The position numbers and the translations under genes are program-made. This document shows, in pieces, positions 1 to 8,694 of a DNA stretch of 64,000 bases. The notes beneath the pieces are model-generated. The model was not told where the DNA came from and searched no databases. It was given only the letters and a program-made list of their open reading frames with translations. Where the stretch lies: positions 26,077-90,076 of the forward strand of contig DEHV01000005.1 in assembly GCA_002352105.1 (NCBI GenBank), written 5' to 3'. This stretch comes from Chitinophagaceae bacterium UBA2791. GTDB taxonomy: Bacteria; Bacteroidota; Bacteroidia; Chitinophagales; Chitinophagaceae. The first letter of the stretch is position 1. The number at the start of each line of letters is the position of its first letter.

Positions 1-905
1 TTTTTAATAACGTCTATTTCGCCGCTTCTATTCACCTGGGCCTGTTGTCCCGGCCTAAGCCTCGACGATAGAAGGCCCCTGGAAACCTGTACGCTGCCCT
101 CGAGCAAGGTCACTTTCGTAAAAGCCTCATTTTCATAAGCATTCACATTAAACTGTGTTCCGAAAACCTGAATTCTAATATCATTCTTTTGAACATAAAA
201 TGGTATCTGTTCATCCTTTGCTACTTCAAAATAAGCTTCGCCGGTAATGTCTACCTTTCGTTCTTCCCCGGTAAATACAGTAGGATAACGTAACGAGGAG
301 CCTGCATTCAACCATACTTTTGTGCCGTCGCTTAAGGTCAGAAAAATCACTTTGCTGCCAAACGGCACATTCAGCGTATTAAATAAAACTTCTCCATTTT
401 TCTCGGTCCTGGGCTTATAAACAAGCTCTCCGTTATCCAGCTTAATGAGGTTTGCATTTCCTTCATTACTAAGCATACCACTGGAAACGCTGTCCAGGAT
501 GATGGCAGATCCATCGGCTAAGGTCAATACGGCCGTATTCGCCCCCGGCGTTATCTCCTTAGCAGGAAGCTCCGAAACGACAATCTCCGCCTGCCGGCTG
601 TGACGATAAAGAAAGATCCAGGCGGCGCCGATGATAAATAATACAGCGGCGGCATATCTCAACCATCCTCGTTTGAAAAATGGCAGCCTGCGAACAGGAA
701 TATTCGCTTCTTCAGGTTGGTCTATCTGGGACAACAGGTAACGCTCCATTGCCTCCTGCAATGCCTGCTTTTCTCCCTCAGCCCAGTTCCAGTCGCCTTC
801 TGCAGTCAATTGCCGGTACCATTGTTCTACCAGGCTTTTTTCCTCCGGCGTAATATTGCCTGTCCCGTAACGCTGAAGAAGATCTATTGCCGTTTGTTTA
901 TCCAT
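1..905 (-). CDS. FecR family anti-sigma factor, C-terminus cut by window edge
   Basis: An open frame runs from an ATG at 903-905 leftward off the window with no stop, giving about 301 residues. It begins MDKQTAIDLLQRYG. A single membrane segment lies near residue 85-105 (WLRYAAAVLFIIGAAWIFL), followed by a FecR domain with the usual signature (SDGTKVWLNAGSSLRYPTVF, then ITGEAYFEV) and the strand pattern around VTLLEGSVQV. The C-terminal DUF4974/STN-like part is missing because it lies outside the window. FecR proteins bind an ECF sigma factor on the cytoplasmic side and receive a signal from a SusC/TonB-dependent receptor on the periplasmic side. The sigma gene is immediately upstream (61 bp), so the pair is probably an operon; its SusC partner is presumably beyond base 1. 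Confidence 0.9.
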   Translation of the reverse strand, partial: MDKQTAIDLLQRYGTGNITPEEKSLVEQWYRQLTAEGDWNWAEGEKQALQEAMERYLLSQIDQPEEANIPVRRLPFFKRGWLRYAAAVLFIIGAAWIFLYRHSRQAEIVVSELPAKEITPGANTAVLTLADGSAIILDSVSSGMLSNEGNANLIKLDNGELVYKPRTEKNGEVLFNTLNVPFGSKVIFLTLSDGTKVWLNAGSSLRYPTVFTGEERKVDITGEAYFEVAKDEQIPFYVQKNDIRIQVFGTQFNVNAYENEAFTKVTLLEGSVQVSRGLLSSRLRPGQQAQVNRSGEIDVIK

Positions 906-966
906 TTTGCGGAGTTTCAGACTATATGTCTGCCGACAAAGGAAAAGGGGGTAATAAAAGAAAAAG

Positions 967-1557
967 TTATTGCGCTAATAAATAGAAAAATAAGCCGGGC
1001 AGGGAAATGCCGGCTTGGGAAATAGAGGACCTGATAAGTTTCAGGGCATGCTGAATATGTTTTTTAACCGTTTCATCGGAAATTCCCAGTCGCTGCGCTA
1101 TTTCTTTGTGAGATAATTGCTCATGACGGCTAAGTTGATATACCGCTCTCATCTTCGGAGGCATTTTCCCTACAATACCATTTACCGTTTGCTGAATCTC
1201 TTTTAACTGTATTTGGGTTTCTGCGGCGGGCGACTGGCTAAGTTCTTCCAGTTTGTAGAGCAGGTTGAGGTAATGACGACGGGTAATGTTTTTTTCGATA
1301 TAATCAATGGATTTATATCTTACGCAGGATTGCAGATAAGCGGCCAAAGAGCCCTTAACGTCAAGTTCCTTCCTGCGGTTCCAGACAGACAAAAAAACCT
1401 CCTGTAAGATGTCTTTTGCATCTTCTTTTGACCTGGTGATCTTTACCGTGGGAATAAACAGGGATTCCCAATAAGAGCGATAAAGCGCGGTAAAAGCATC
1501 CTTATTGTCTTCTTTCATCAATTGCAGTAAATCTTGGTCTGTATGGAGCGCTTCCAT
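967..1557 (-). CDS. ECF RNA polymerase sigma factor (FecI-like)
   Basis: A 196-residue sigma-70 family protein with region 2 at about residues 22-65 (FTALYRSYWESLF, then DAKDILQEVFLSVW) and region 4 helix-turn-helix at about 135-175 (LSHKEIAQRLGISDETVKKH). The hydrophobic C-terminal tail (LPGLFFYLLAQ) is common in Bacteroidota FecI-like sigma factors. It should direct transcription of a linked SusC/SusD system and be held by the FecR protein encoded just downstream. Length and domain order are normal for the family. It is one of three such sigma/FecR pairs in the window. Confidence 0.93.
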   Translation of the reverse strand: MEALHTDQDLLQLMKEDNKDAFTALYRSYWESLFIPTVKITRSKEDAKDILQEVFLSVWNRRKELDVKGSLAAYLQSCVRYKSIDYIEKNITRRHYLNLLYKLEELSQSPAAETQIQLKEIQQTVNGIVGKMPPKMRAVYQLSRHEQLSHKEIAQRLGISDETVKKHIQHALKLIRSSISQAGISLPGLFFYLLAQ

Positions 1558-1873
1558 ATACGCAAATATGCAGTTATAAAGTCAATATTGCTGAAAGTAC
1601 GGTCTAAAAATAATAAATATGTATATAATAGAAAAATAACCATTTCCTGATTAACGAATGCCAGGGAGTATAAAAAACGTCCGCTTCTTACCGGTTTAAA
1701 ACAATGCGAGCCCGCATAAAAGAGGTTTAAATGCTTTAACTTCTTATTCCGGTTAATAAATAAATATGTAATTTGATCACTTATATTTGACGTTGAACAG
1801 CATAATGCTGTTTAGAAGCCGGAGTTGCTCTCATTAAACCAACCATTCATTATCATCATTAATTAAAAGTTAT
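1558..1873. other. Divergent intergenic region, AT-rich
   Basis: About 316 bp separate the sigma gene (leftward) from the sugar isomerase-like gene (rightward). It must hold both promoters. The only promoter-like signal I can point to is a TAnnTTTG match at 1782-1789. No coding remnant or long repeat was seen. Confidence 0.6.
1782..1789 (+). promoter_or_regulatory. Candidate Bacteroidota -7 element (TATATTTG)
   Basis: TATATTTG matches the TAnnTTTG -7 consensus and lies 84 bp before the ATG at 1874. No clear TTTG at the -33 position precedes it, so the call is tentative. Confidence 0.3.
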
Positions 1874-2725
1874 ATGACATCAAGAAGAAACTTTCTCAGA
1901 AACGCCGGGGCCGGGGCCTTTGCCGCTACGATTTCGCCGTTGATCTCCAATGCCGGGGCTGCAGAAGCCGCAGAATCAGCAGCGGCAAAACCTGACCTGT
2001 TTACTCTGGGCATTGCCGGTTATACTTTTTATGGCTATAAAGACGACCTCGATAAAACCATTGACGTGATCAAAGCTGTCGGCGTGAAAGAGGTTTCTCT
2101 CAAAAATTTCCAGCTTCCCTACGATAGTACGCAGGACCAGGCAGACCGGGTATTGGCTAAATTTAATGCCGCCGGCATTGCTGTTTATGGGGTAGGAGTG
2201 GTCAGCATGAAAAACGAAAAAGAAGTAAATGAAGCTTTTCCTTATGCGCAAAAAGCAAAAGTTAAGGTGATCATCGCCGCGCCTTCTTATGAAATGCTGC
2301 CGCTCGTGGCGCAAAAAGCAAAAGAATACAATATCCGCGTAGCGATTCATAACCACGGGCCGGAAGACAAAATATTTCCGGATATAGACGTTATCTATGA
2401 GAAGATCAAAGACCTCGACCCGCTGGTAGGCATTTGCCTGGACATCGGCCATTCGTACCGTAATGGAAATGATCCTACTGCAATGCTGCTGAAATATAAA
2501 AGCCGTATTTACGATATGCACATCAAAGATGTTGACCGGCCGGTGGCAGAAGGAAAAACAGTAGTGAATGGGCATGGAGGGATAGACTTTGTGCGCCTGA
2601 TCAAAGCGTTGCGCAAGGCAAAATACAGCGGCTCCTGCAGCCTTGAATACGAATACCCCGAACCCGCGCTGGGCGTGGCGGAAAGCCTGGGACATTTCAG
2701 GGGGGTATTGGCAGCAGTAAAATAA
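1874..2725 (+). CDS. Sugar phosphate isomerase/epimerase-like TIM-barrel protein, Tat-exported
   Basis: A 283-residue protein with a twin-arginine signal (SRRNFLRNAGAGAFAATI) and an AP-endonuclease-2/xylose isomerase-like TIM barrel. Candidate metal ligands and catalytic residues sit at barrel strand ends: H159/H161 (IHNHGPED), D190 and H193 (CLDIGHS), H216 (DMHIKDVD) and E258/E260 (SLEYEYP). Such proteins act on sugars or inositols in the periplasm, but the substrate cannot be read from sequence. It stands alone, with a strong terminator 22 bp after the stop, so it is probably monocistronic. The start is set by the Tat motif directly after the ATG. Confidence 0.85.
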   Translation: MTSRRNFLRNAGAGAFAATISPLISNAGAAEAAESAAAKPDLFTLGIAGYTFYGYKDDLDKTIDVIKAVGVKEVSLKNFQLPYDSTQDQADRVLAKFNAAGIAVYGVGVVSMKNEKEVNEAFPYAQKAKVKVIIAAPSYEMLPLVAQKAKEYNIRVAIHNHGPEDKIFPDIDVIYEKIKDLDPLVGICLDIGHSYRNGNDPTAMLLKYKSRIYDMHIKDVDRPVAEGKTVVNGHGGIDFVRLIKALRKAKYSGSCSLEYEYPEPALGVAESLGHFRGVLAAVK

Positions 2726-2746
2726 ACGACCCCTCTATATTACTTT

Positions 2747-2797
2747 GCGGCAGCGATTAACACGGGAATCCCGTTTCTGATCGCTGCCGTTTCTTTT
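2747..2797 (+). terminator. Rho-independent terminator
   Basis: Arms CGGCAGCGAT (2748-2757) and ATCGCTGCCG (2780-2789) pair perfectly. An inner stem ACGGGA/TCCCGT (2762-2767/2769-2774) sits in the loop, and TTTCTTTT follows. It lies 22 bp after the sugar isomerase-like gene. Confidence 0.85.
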
Positions 2798-3029
2798 GGA
2801 TCAACCTTGTCTACTGTTAGCGTATTTCCACCGCATCTTACCGCTTATTCTTGCCCGGCCGCGCTCAAGCTCATTCTGCAATCAACTCCTTACTGCCCGG
2901 GATTTCCTGCGCTTTTATTCCCGGCGCCATACCCCTGCTTAAATCAACGGGCTATTATTGAGAATTTTTACGGACAACGTATAATTCCCCGTTGATTTTA
3001 CGTTATATAGCTACGCTAAATCCAATGCC

Positions 3030-4637
3030 GTGAAAAAGATGATCTTCTTCTGTATTGCTTGCCTCTGCATGCAATATGCATCTGCACAACCGACCGATGA
3101 AACTGCAGGGCTTTTGATACCTCAGCAAGAGAATGTCATTGGCGAATCGACCGTTATTAAAATCGAGAATTTAGGACTCAACATCAATTCTGATCTTCCC
3201 GAATTAAGGCCTACCATTTCGGCGGATGGCAACCTGCTGTTTTTTATCTGCGAAAACCATCCCGCCAATACCAAATACAGCTCCATCCCCAACTCGCAGG
3301 ATATCTGGTATTCGATAAGAGACAGCGCAGGCAACTGGAGCGAAGCGAGGCATCCGAAGTATCCGCTGAATACCATGCAGTATAACGCAGTTTACTGGAT
3401 ATCGCCCGATAACAACCGGATACTGATCAGGGGGGCTTTTTCCGAAGGCGCTTTTTTAGGAAAGGGAGTCAGCATATGCCATCTTCTGCCCAATGGCCGG
3501 TGGAGCGAACCCAATCTGCTGGCGATAAAAAATTATGGGAAATACGACCGCGGCCGTCACTCAGGCGCTTCGATGGCCCATGACGGAAAGACCCTGTTAT
3601 TGTATATGACGCCCAAGGAGGGAAGTCCGCTGAATGATCTCTTCGTATGTTTTTTGTCGCCGGACGGAACCTGGACAGAGCCCAAAAGCCTGGGCAAGAA
3701 GATCAATCTCCCGGACCATGACGAGATGACCCCTTACCTGGCGGCGGACGGCTCCACCCTGTATTTCAGCAGCAACCGGCCTGGCGGGTTGGGAGACAAT
3801 GATATTTACATGACCAAACGCCTCGACGATAGCTGGCAGAAATGGAGCGACCCGGTAAACCTGGGCAGTCCGATCAACACGGAAGACTGGGATGCTTTCT
3901 TTACCCTTGACGCCGGGGGCGAATACGCTTATTTGTCCACCAGCTTAAACAGCTATGGAGAAAGCGATATCGTGCGCGTGAAATTACTGGAAAAGGTAAA
4001 ACCGGATCCCGTAGTGTTGGTAAGCGGCAATGTGTACAATCTGAAAACCAAGGAACCGATCAGCGCTTCGCTGATATATGAAACGCTGCCCGAAGGCATT
4101 GAGGTAGGCAACGCGCTCTCTAGCGCGGTTGACGGGGCATTCAAGATAACGCTGCCCTACGATAAAAACTACAGCATACGGGCTACGGCAGATCATTTTT
4201 TTGCCATATCGGAGAACCTGAATCTCGACTCGCTGGTAAAAGCCGGGTATAAAGAGATCCACAAGGATCTTTACCTGGCGCCGATCGAGATCGGGCAGGT
4301 GGTGAGGTTAAATAACGTATTCTTTGATTTTGACAAATGGGATCTCCGCCCCGAATCCTTCGTTGAGCTGAACCGGGTGGTTGCCTTATTGAAAGAAAAC
4401 CCTTCCATTGAAATTGAAATGAGCGCGCATACCGACAGCAGGGGCTCCGATGAATACAACTTTAAACTGAGCGATGAAAGGGCGAGATCGGTGAGAACCT
4501 ATATCCTTTCCCAGGGAATAGCCGAATCCAGGATCATTTCGCAGGGCTATGGAGAAACCCGGCCGGTGGCGGACAATGATACGGACGAAAACAGGCAGCT
4601 GAACAGGAGGGTGGAATTCAAAATATTGAAAAACTAA
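3030..4637 (+). CDS. OmpA-family outer-membrane protein with PD40 repeats
   Basis: A 535-residue exported protein. A signal peptide (MKKMIFFCIACLCMQYASAQ) is followed by PD40/WD40-like beta-propeller repeats over about residues 50-315 (for example LRPTISADGNLLFF, MTPYLAADGSTLYFSSNRPGG). A carboxypeptidase-regulatory-like domain follows at about 328-410, then a C-terminal OmpA peptidoglycan-binding domain at about 425-535 (NNVFFDFDKWDLRPES, MSAHTDSRGSDEYN). The organisation matches Bacteroidota OmpA/PorE-type proteins that anchor surface complexes to peptidoglycan. No type IX secretion genes are nearby, so a specific role is not supported. Confidence 0.9.
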   Translation: MKKMIFFCIACLCMQYASAQPTDETAGLLIPQQENVIGESTVIKIENLGLNINSDLPELRPTISADGNLLFFICENHPANTKYSSIPNSQDIWYSIRDSAGNWSEARHPKYPLNTMQYNAVYWISPDNNRILIRGAFSEGAFLGKGVSICHLLPNGRWSEPNLLAIKNYGKYDRGRHSGASMAHDGKTLLLYMTPKEGSPLNDLFVCFLSPDGTWTEPKSLGKKINLPDHDEMTPYLAADGSTLYFSSNRPGGLGDNDIYMTKRLDDSWQKWSDPVNLGSPINTEDWDAFFTLDAGGEYAYLSTSLNSYGESDIVRVKLLEKVKPDPVVLVSGNVYNLKTKEPISASLIYETLPEGIEVGNALSSAVDGAFKITLPYDKNYSIRATADHFFAISENLNLDSLVKAGYKEIHKDLYLAPIEIGQVVRLNNVFFDFDKWDLRPESFVELNRVVALLKENPSIEIEMSAHTDSRGSDEYNFKLSDERARSVRTYILSQGIAESRIISQGYGETRPVADNDTDENRQLNRRVEFKILKN

Positions 4638-4722
4638 TCCACCACGGCAGGAACAAGCTATTTCCGTTCCAGGGAACGATCTGCATGACTGCAGGCGCAA
4701 AGGGAATACAACGCCAGCCCCT

Positions 4723-5013
4723 TTACCGCCTCCATATATCGGCATACTCCTGCCGGTTTTTTTTAAACTGAGCATATACAAAGGGACAAAGCGCAACAAC
4801 TGTCAAACCATTTTTTCGCGCATAGTCCGTCATCCCGGCAAACAGGCGTTTGCCCAAACCCTTTCCTTCCGCCTCCGGAAAGACCTCGGTATGATGAACG
4901 GTCAATACGTTCCCCGCAAGGCTGACGCTCATCTCGGCAACCTGTTTATCGCCGTCTTTTATATAAAAGCCGCCATGCCCCTGCTCATTAAGCATTAAGG
5001 ATATATTTTCCAT
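4723..5013 (-). CDS. Small GNAT-type N-acetyltransferase (YidJ/Acetyltransf_CG-like)
   Basis: A 96-residue protein with an acetyl-CoA-binding loop EGKGLGKRL (residues 49-57) and the late motif ALCPFVYAQFKKNREY-like segment (residues 74-90) typical of the short GNAT family. The substrate is unknown. It starts 11 bp after the stop of the DoxX gene, so the two are likely cotranscribed. Family members of this length are usual; nothing appears truncated. Confidence 0.85.
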   Translation of the reverse strand: MENISLMLNEQGHGGFYIKDGDKQVAEMSVSLAGNVLTVHHTEVFPEAEGKGLGKRLFAGMTDYARKNGLTVVALCPFVYAQFKKNRQEYADIWRR

Positions 5014-5024
5014 AATACAAGCGA

Positions 5025-5441
5025 CTACTTTTTACTCAGCAAATAGTCTACCGAATACTTACCTGCTCCCATTACCAACAGACCGATATAAGCAGTCAGG
5101 TGAAGCAACGGCAATTCCTTTTTCGAAAAGGGATCGTCGATATGAATATGTAAAACGATCACCGTCATCGTAATAATAAGCGGAATAACAGCCAACCTTG
5201 TTCCCAGCCCTACCAATACCAGCAAAGAGCATCCAAATTCCGCCAGCATGGCCAGCGTCAGCGAAACAGAGGGATCCATTCCGAATACGCTTGCAAATTG
5301 AACAGGCTCGTCGCCCAGTAATCTTTGCAGCTTGGGATAACCATGCGTGATCATCGACAAAGCGAAAACAACTCTTACCAACAATAAAAGGGGATCCACA
5401 TGCCTGGGATTGTAATGCGCGCTAAATAATTTTTTCATCAA
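5025..5441 (-). CDS. DoxX family membrane protein
   Basis: A 138-residue protein with about four hydrophobic helices. It begins with the family's conserved first helix (LLLLVRVVFALSMITHGYPKL) containing the R and HG residues and has the central AEFGCSLLVLVGLGTRL helix-turn region. DoxX proteins are inner-membrane proteins of poorly defined redox function. It precedes the GNAT gene on the same strand with an 11-bp gap. No promoter could be identified upstream. Confidence 0.88.
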   Translation of the reverse strand: MMKKLFSAHYNPRHVDPLLLLVRVVFALSMITHGYPKLQRLLGDEPVQFASVFGMDPSVSLTLAMLAEFGCSLLVLVGLGTRLAVIPLIITMTVIVLHIHIDDPFSKKELPLLHLTAYIGLLVMGAGKYSVDYLLSKK

Positions 5442-5668
5442 TTTCAGATATTTTTTTAGTGAATGTTTGAACGCCCCGCCTCGGGCGCCTCTTTATCGCC
5501 AAATGATTCAATGGAACGCATCCTGTTCCCGACAATGCAAAGCTACATTGAGCAGACAGCTTTTGCCATTGATGAATGTTAATAAACGGCATTGATCTAT
5601 ATCATTGTGAATACGTTAAGGCGGCAGCATGGAACAAGGGATGAAATAAACCGGTTTATGATCCCCGG

Positions 5669-7132
5669 TCATTTTTCCACTACCTTGATCAGGTCGCCGG
5701 GAGACAGTTTATGGTCCAACTCCAGGCCATTCAGGATGGCCATCTCTTCCATTTTTGCTTCGGGAACCCTATACGTTTGTAAAGCCTGCCTCAGAGTAGG
5801 GGATCCGGAGACGGTCTTTATCCTTACGCGATCGGGTTTCCGGTTTAGCTTGGAAGGATCTGTGAGCTGGCTGAACTTCAACATCGTATTGTTGAAATAG
5901 GGAGTATACTGGTTAAAATCGGCGGTGGCGGCCACGCCGATAAGATGGTAGATATTCCCGCCATGAGAGATCAGATAAGAAAGCGTCCGCAATACCGCCT
6001 GTTGCTGTTGTTGTTGCTGATCCTGTTGCTGGTCCGCCAGCATAGCCAGCGCGGGCAACCCGTTAACGGTTGTTTTTTTTGAATCAAGGACCTTGAGGGA
6101 ATATTGCTGAAGAACTGCATTGGCGGACTCTTCCAGCGTTTTGCCCGGAGCCAGGGTAAGCATCATCATGGCCTTTCCGTCCTGAGGCGCCATCTGCACC
6201 CGTTGAGGAGTGTTCTGAAAATACCAACCGGCAGGCAGCGGGAACTGAAACTTCAATATGGGATGGTAAAAACTATTGTTCTCTACATAACCCTGGTTGG
6301 GGTCCTGCCCGTATAACAAGCCTTCGATCCTCTTCAGGTAACTATTCCTGTTCACCTGTAACTTGGCCGGGTTGAGATTCAGTTTCTGCTGCCATTCCAC
6401 CGCGCCCTTGCTCACCGCCTCATACCTGTTGAGCGGATTGGGATGCGTGGAAAGAAAATCAGGGAGTTCTTCGCCGCCTACCTGCGCGGCGCTTCTTTGC
6501 AAAGTTTTAAAGAACCCGGCCATTTCTTTTGCATCATAACCTATCTTGCTCGAATACTCCACGCCCAATTGATCTGACTGGCTTTCATCGTCCCTGCCGA
6601 ATTTCAGGAACAGTAACGAAAGGCCCTGGGAGGCAGATTCGGCAAATTGCGCGAGATCGGGCGCAATGACCAATCCGGCGATCAGACCAAGCTGGCCAAG
6701 CATGGCATTTCGCTGCTGAATAACGGAATGACGCGCCGTAATATGCCCGATCTCATGGCCCAATACGCCGGCAAACTCCGCCTCATTATTAAAATGAGCC
6801 ATGATGCCCCGGGTAAAATACACATACCCCCCCGGTACGGCAAAGGCGTTCAATATATCTGAATCCACAACTCTAAACTCGTAGGGGAGATTGGGACGAT
6901 GGGAAATGGCCGCCATCTGCTTTCCTTTCTCTGTGATAAAAGCCTGCAGCGCCGAGTCTTCATACAAGCCATATTGGGCCAGGATCTGCGGGTCCGATTC
7001 CTGGCCCAGGGCAATTTCCTGGGCCTCGGACATGAACACCATCTGTTTCTTACCTGTCACGGGATTTACAGAACAGGAATCTGCTAAAAGAAGGCATAAT
7101 GGCAATATAGCGAAGCGTACAATTTTTTTCAT
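5669..7132 (-). CDS. M48-family zinc metalloprotease, probable lipoprotein
   Basis: A 487-residue protein. The N-terminal signal ends in a relaxed lipobox at C20 (LLLADSC). The peptidase M48 zinc site is H126-E127-x2-H130 (GHEIGHITARHS), with the third ligand E183 (DESQSDQLG) and a conserved H230 (STHPNPLNR). The domain resembles BepA/LoiP-type proteases that monitor outer-membrane protein assembly. The C-terminal half has a glutamine-rich run at residues 368-378. It ends in a LysM-like segment (about 436-487) that could bind peptidoglycan. It is alone on its strand, and its exact substrate is not inferable. Confidence 0.92.
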   Translation of the reverse strand: MKKIVRFAILPLCLLLADSCSVNPVTGKKQMVFMSEAQEIALGQESDPQILAQYGLYEDSALQAFITEKGKQMAAISHRPNLPYEFRVVDSDILNAFAVPGGYVYFTRGIMAHFNNEAEFAGVLGHEIGHITARHSVIQQRNAMLGQLGLIAGLVIAPDLAQFAESASQGLSLLFLKFGRDDESQSDQLGVEYSSKIGYDAKEMAGFFKTLQRSAAQVGGEELPDFLSTHPNPLNRYEAVSKGAVEWQQKLNLNPAKLQVNRNSYLKRIEGLLYGQDPNQGYVENNSFYHPILKFQFPLPAGWYFQNTPQRVQMAPQDGKAMMMLTLAPGKTLEESANAVLQQYSLKVLDSKKTTVNGLPALAMLADQQQDQQQQQQQAVLRTLSYLISHGGNIYHLIGVAATADFNQYTPYFNNTMLKFSQLTDPSKLNRKPDRVRIKTVSGSPTLRQALQTYRVPEAKMEEMAILNGLELDHKLSPGDLIKVVEK

Positions 7133-7411
7133 AACGGGCGATTTATTCTATCGTTACATGGCAGCTAAACTCCCATAAACGCATGTATAAATGTCCACGA
7201 TTATCTCATATTTACCAAAAACTCCTTGGCCTTCCCGCATTTCTCATCCTGGCTTCAAATAAAGACCAAGAGAACGAATGGTTTAGGCAGGAAGGAAATT
7301 AGTATTCCGTCTACCCGGGTCGCTGCTGATTGAAACTATTGGATGAAGTTAAAAGCCAACGCTCTTTGTTCGTCAAGCCAACTTGTATAAAATCCATGTA
7401 ATGCATTATCG

Positions 7412-7711
7412 TTAGGCAACCTTAGCATTTAATGCTTTAATAGATTTAAGCGCCGACCCCTTCGCTGATATTTCTTCTTCGATGTCAAAGTCGTCTTGTA
7501 AACCAAGCCAAAATTTTGCAGAGTTGCCAAAGTATTTACTTAGCCTTAAGGCTGTGTCTGCTGTAATTCTACGATTCCCTTTGAGAATCTCGGAAATCCT
7601 TGTCTGGGGAATCTCAATGTCTTTTGCAAGCCTATAAGCCGTTATATTAAAAGGCGCAAGAAATTCCTCTGAAAGAATTTGGCCCGGGTGAATATTTTTA
7701 AGTTTTGCCAT
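7412..7711 (-). CDS. higA: HigA family antitoxin (XRE-type)
   Basis: A 99-residue protein starting MAKLKNIHPGQILSEEFL, the family signature, with an XRE helix-turn-helix at about residues 24-60 (YRLAKDIEIPQTRISEILKG) and the conserved FGNSAKFWLGLQ segment. It neutralises the HigB toxin encoded 11 bp upstream and normally represses the operon. The toxin-first gene order is typical of higBA. A promoter with repeated ACTAACG sequences lies upstream of higB. Confidence 0.93.
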   Translation of the reverse strand: MAKLKNIHPGQILSEEFLAPFNITAYRLAKDIEIPQTRISEILKGNRRITADTALRLSKYFGNSAKFWLGLQDDFDIEEEISAKGSALKSIKALNAKVA

Positions 7712-7722
7712 CTTAGTAAAAT

Positions 7723-8004
7723 TTAATGATAACCAATTATTGCAACTTCAGAAGCATTGCCAGCATTCCATTTGAAAATGATATGCCATTGATCATTTAT
7801 TCGAATACTGTAAAAATCCTTTAATTTTCCAGCCAGTTTTTCCAGTCGATTTGCCGGCGGTATTCGTAAATCAGCTATGTCAACTGAGTTATTAAGCATC
7901 CTGAGCTTTCTTCTGCCGGTATTTTGAATTTCTATTGGCAATTTCTTTGCCCGATTACCTAACCATACTTGTTCTGTTTCGGAATTACCAAAGGAAACAA
8001 TCAT
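7723..8004 (-). CDS. higB: HigB/RelE-superfamily toxin, mRNA interferase
   Basis: A 93-residue RelE-fold protein. It shows the HigB pattern: central RLEKLAGKLKDFYSIRINDQWHI, then IIFKW, with basic residues in the likely RNA-cleaving cleft. The family cleaves mRNA on the ribosome. Its gene precedes higA in one transcription unit. The length is normal and no disruption is seen, so the toxin is probably active when unbound. Confidence 0.92.
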   Translation of the reverse strand: MIVSFGNSETEQVWLGNRAKKLPIEIQNTGRRKLRMLNNSVDIADLRIPPANRLEKLAGKLKDFYSIRINDQWHIIFKWNAGNASEVAIIGYH

Positions 8005-8028
8005 ACTAACGCCTTAAGTTACTAACGT

Positions 8029-8059
8029 CAAAAGTAAGTATTTATTAGCAACCCGCAAA
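8029..8059 (-). promoter_or_regulatory. higBA promoter (TTTG-N19-TAnnTTTG)
   Basis: On the minus strand TTTG (8056-8059) is followed after 19 bp by TACTTTTG (8029-8036). This matches both elements of the Bacteroidota housekeeping promoter, 25 bp before the higB ATG. Between it and the ATG are two direct ACTAACG copies (plus-strand 8005-8011 and 8021-8027) flanking CTTAAG, a plausible HigA operator. Confidence 0.65.
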
Positions 8060-8192
8060 ATTTGGACAATAGCCGGAATTGGCGCATAACGAGCGTTTTA
8101 TGCAGGAAGGGCCGGATACCGCTATTAAAATGATCCTGGCAGGAGCCGCCAATCTGAAATAAAGCTATTTTCGCAAGCTCAAACACCAGGAC

Positions 8193-8609
8193 ATGAAACA
8201 TTATACCATTGCCTATGCTTTTATCTTTTCCTTCGGCGTTTTATTTGGCGCCGGCTGCGCGCAACCGTCAACCAATGAGGATAATAATTCCTCCAACGAC
8301 AATCATTCATTTATGATACGCCATACCGTTGTTTTTAAGCTCAAACATCCCCGCGATTCAAAAGAAGAAAAAGACTTCCTGGCCGCTGCGAAGGAGTTAT
8401 CCGCTATCGAAGGCGTTAAAAATTTTGAATGCCTGCGGCAGGTAAGCAAGAAAAACAATTTTGATTTCGGGTTGTCCATGGAGTTCGACAGCCAGGCATC
8501 GTACGACGCTTATTCCAACCACCCCGACCATGCAAAATTTGTGCAGGAGGTCTGGCTCAGGGATGTGGAAGATTTTCTTGAAATAGATTATGAACCGATG
8601 AACGATTAA
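8193..8609 (+). CDS. Dabb-domain (stress-responsive A/B barrel) lipoprotein
   Basis: A 138-residue protein with a signal ending in a good lipobox (LFGAGC), then a Dabb ferredoxin-like barrel. The barrel opens MIRHTVVFKLK and continues with ALS-type helix and strand elements, ending NHPDHAKFVQEVW. Dabb proteins are dimeric alpha/beta barrels of variable function. The lipidated form is common in Bacteroidota. It is transcribed alone and converges on the haloperoxidase-like gene. Confidence 0.85.
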   Translation: MKHYTIAYAFIFSFGVLFGAGCAQPSTNEDNNSSNDNHSFMIRHTVVFKLKHPRDSKEEKDFLAAAKELSAIEGVKNFECLRQVSKKNNFDFGLSMEFDSQASYDAYSNHPDHAKFVQEVWLRDVEDFLEIDYEPMND

Positions 8610-8694
8610 TTTAATTTATCGTATTCATGACCCATACCTGATAATCTTTTCCAAACAAGTTTAGGATTAAGGGCGGGAATCCATGTCGAATCCA

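Noticed and set aside
1976..2695. Long minus-strand frame (239 codons) opposite the sugar isomerase-like gene
   Set aside because: Shadow of the real gene; the translation has no domain and the plus-strand frame has clear motifs and a Tat signal.
2807..2995. 62-codon plus-strand frame after the terminator
   Set aside because: Low-complexity P/L/C-rich translation, no recognisable domain and no promoter; lies in the 304-bp gap before the OmpA gene.
8076..8161. Short protein-like frame ending AIKMILAGAANLK before the Dabb gene
   Set aside because: Only about 29 codons after a stop, no start codon, no family; may be a remnant but cannot be supported.
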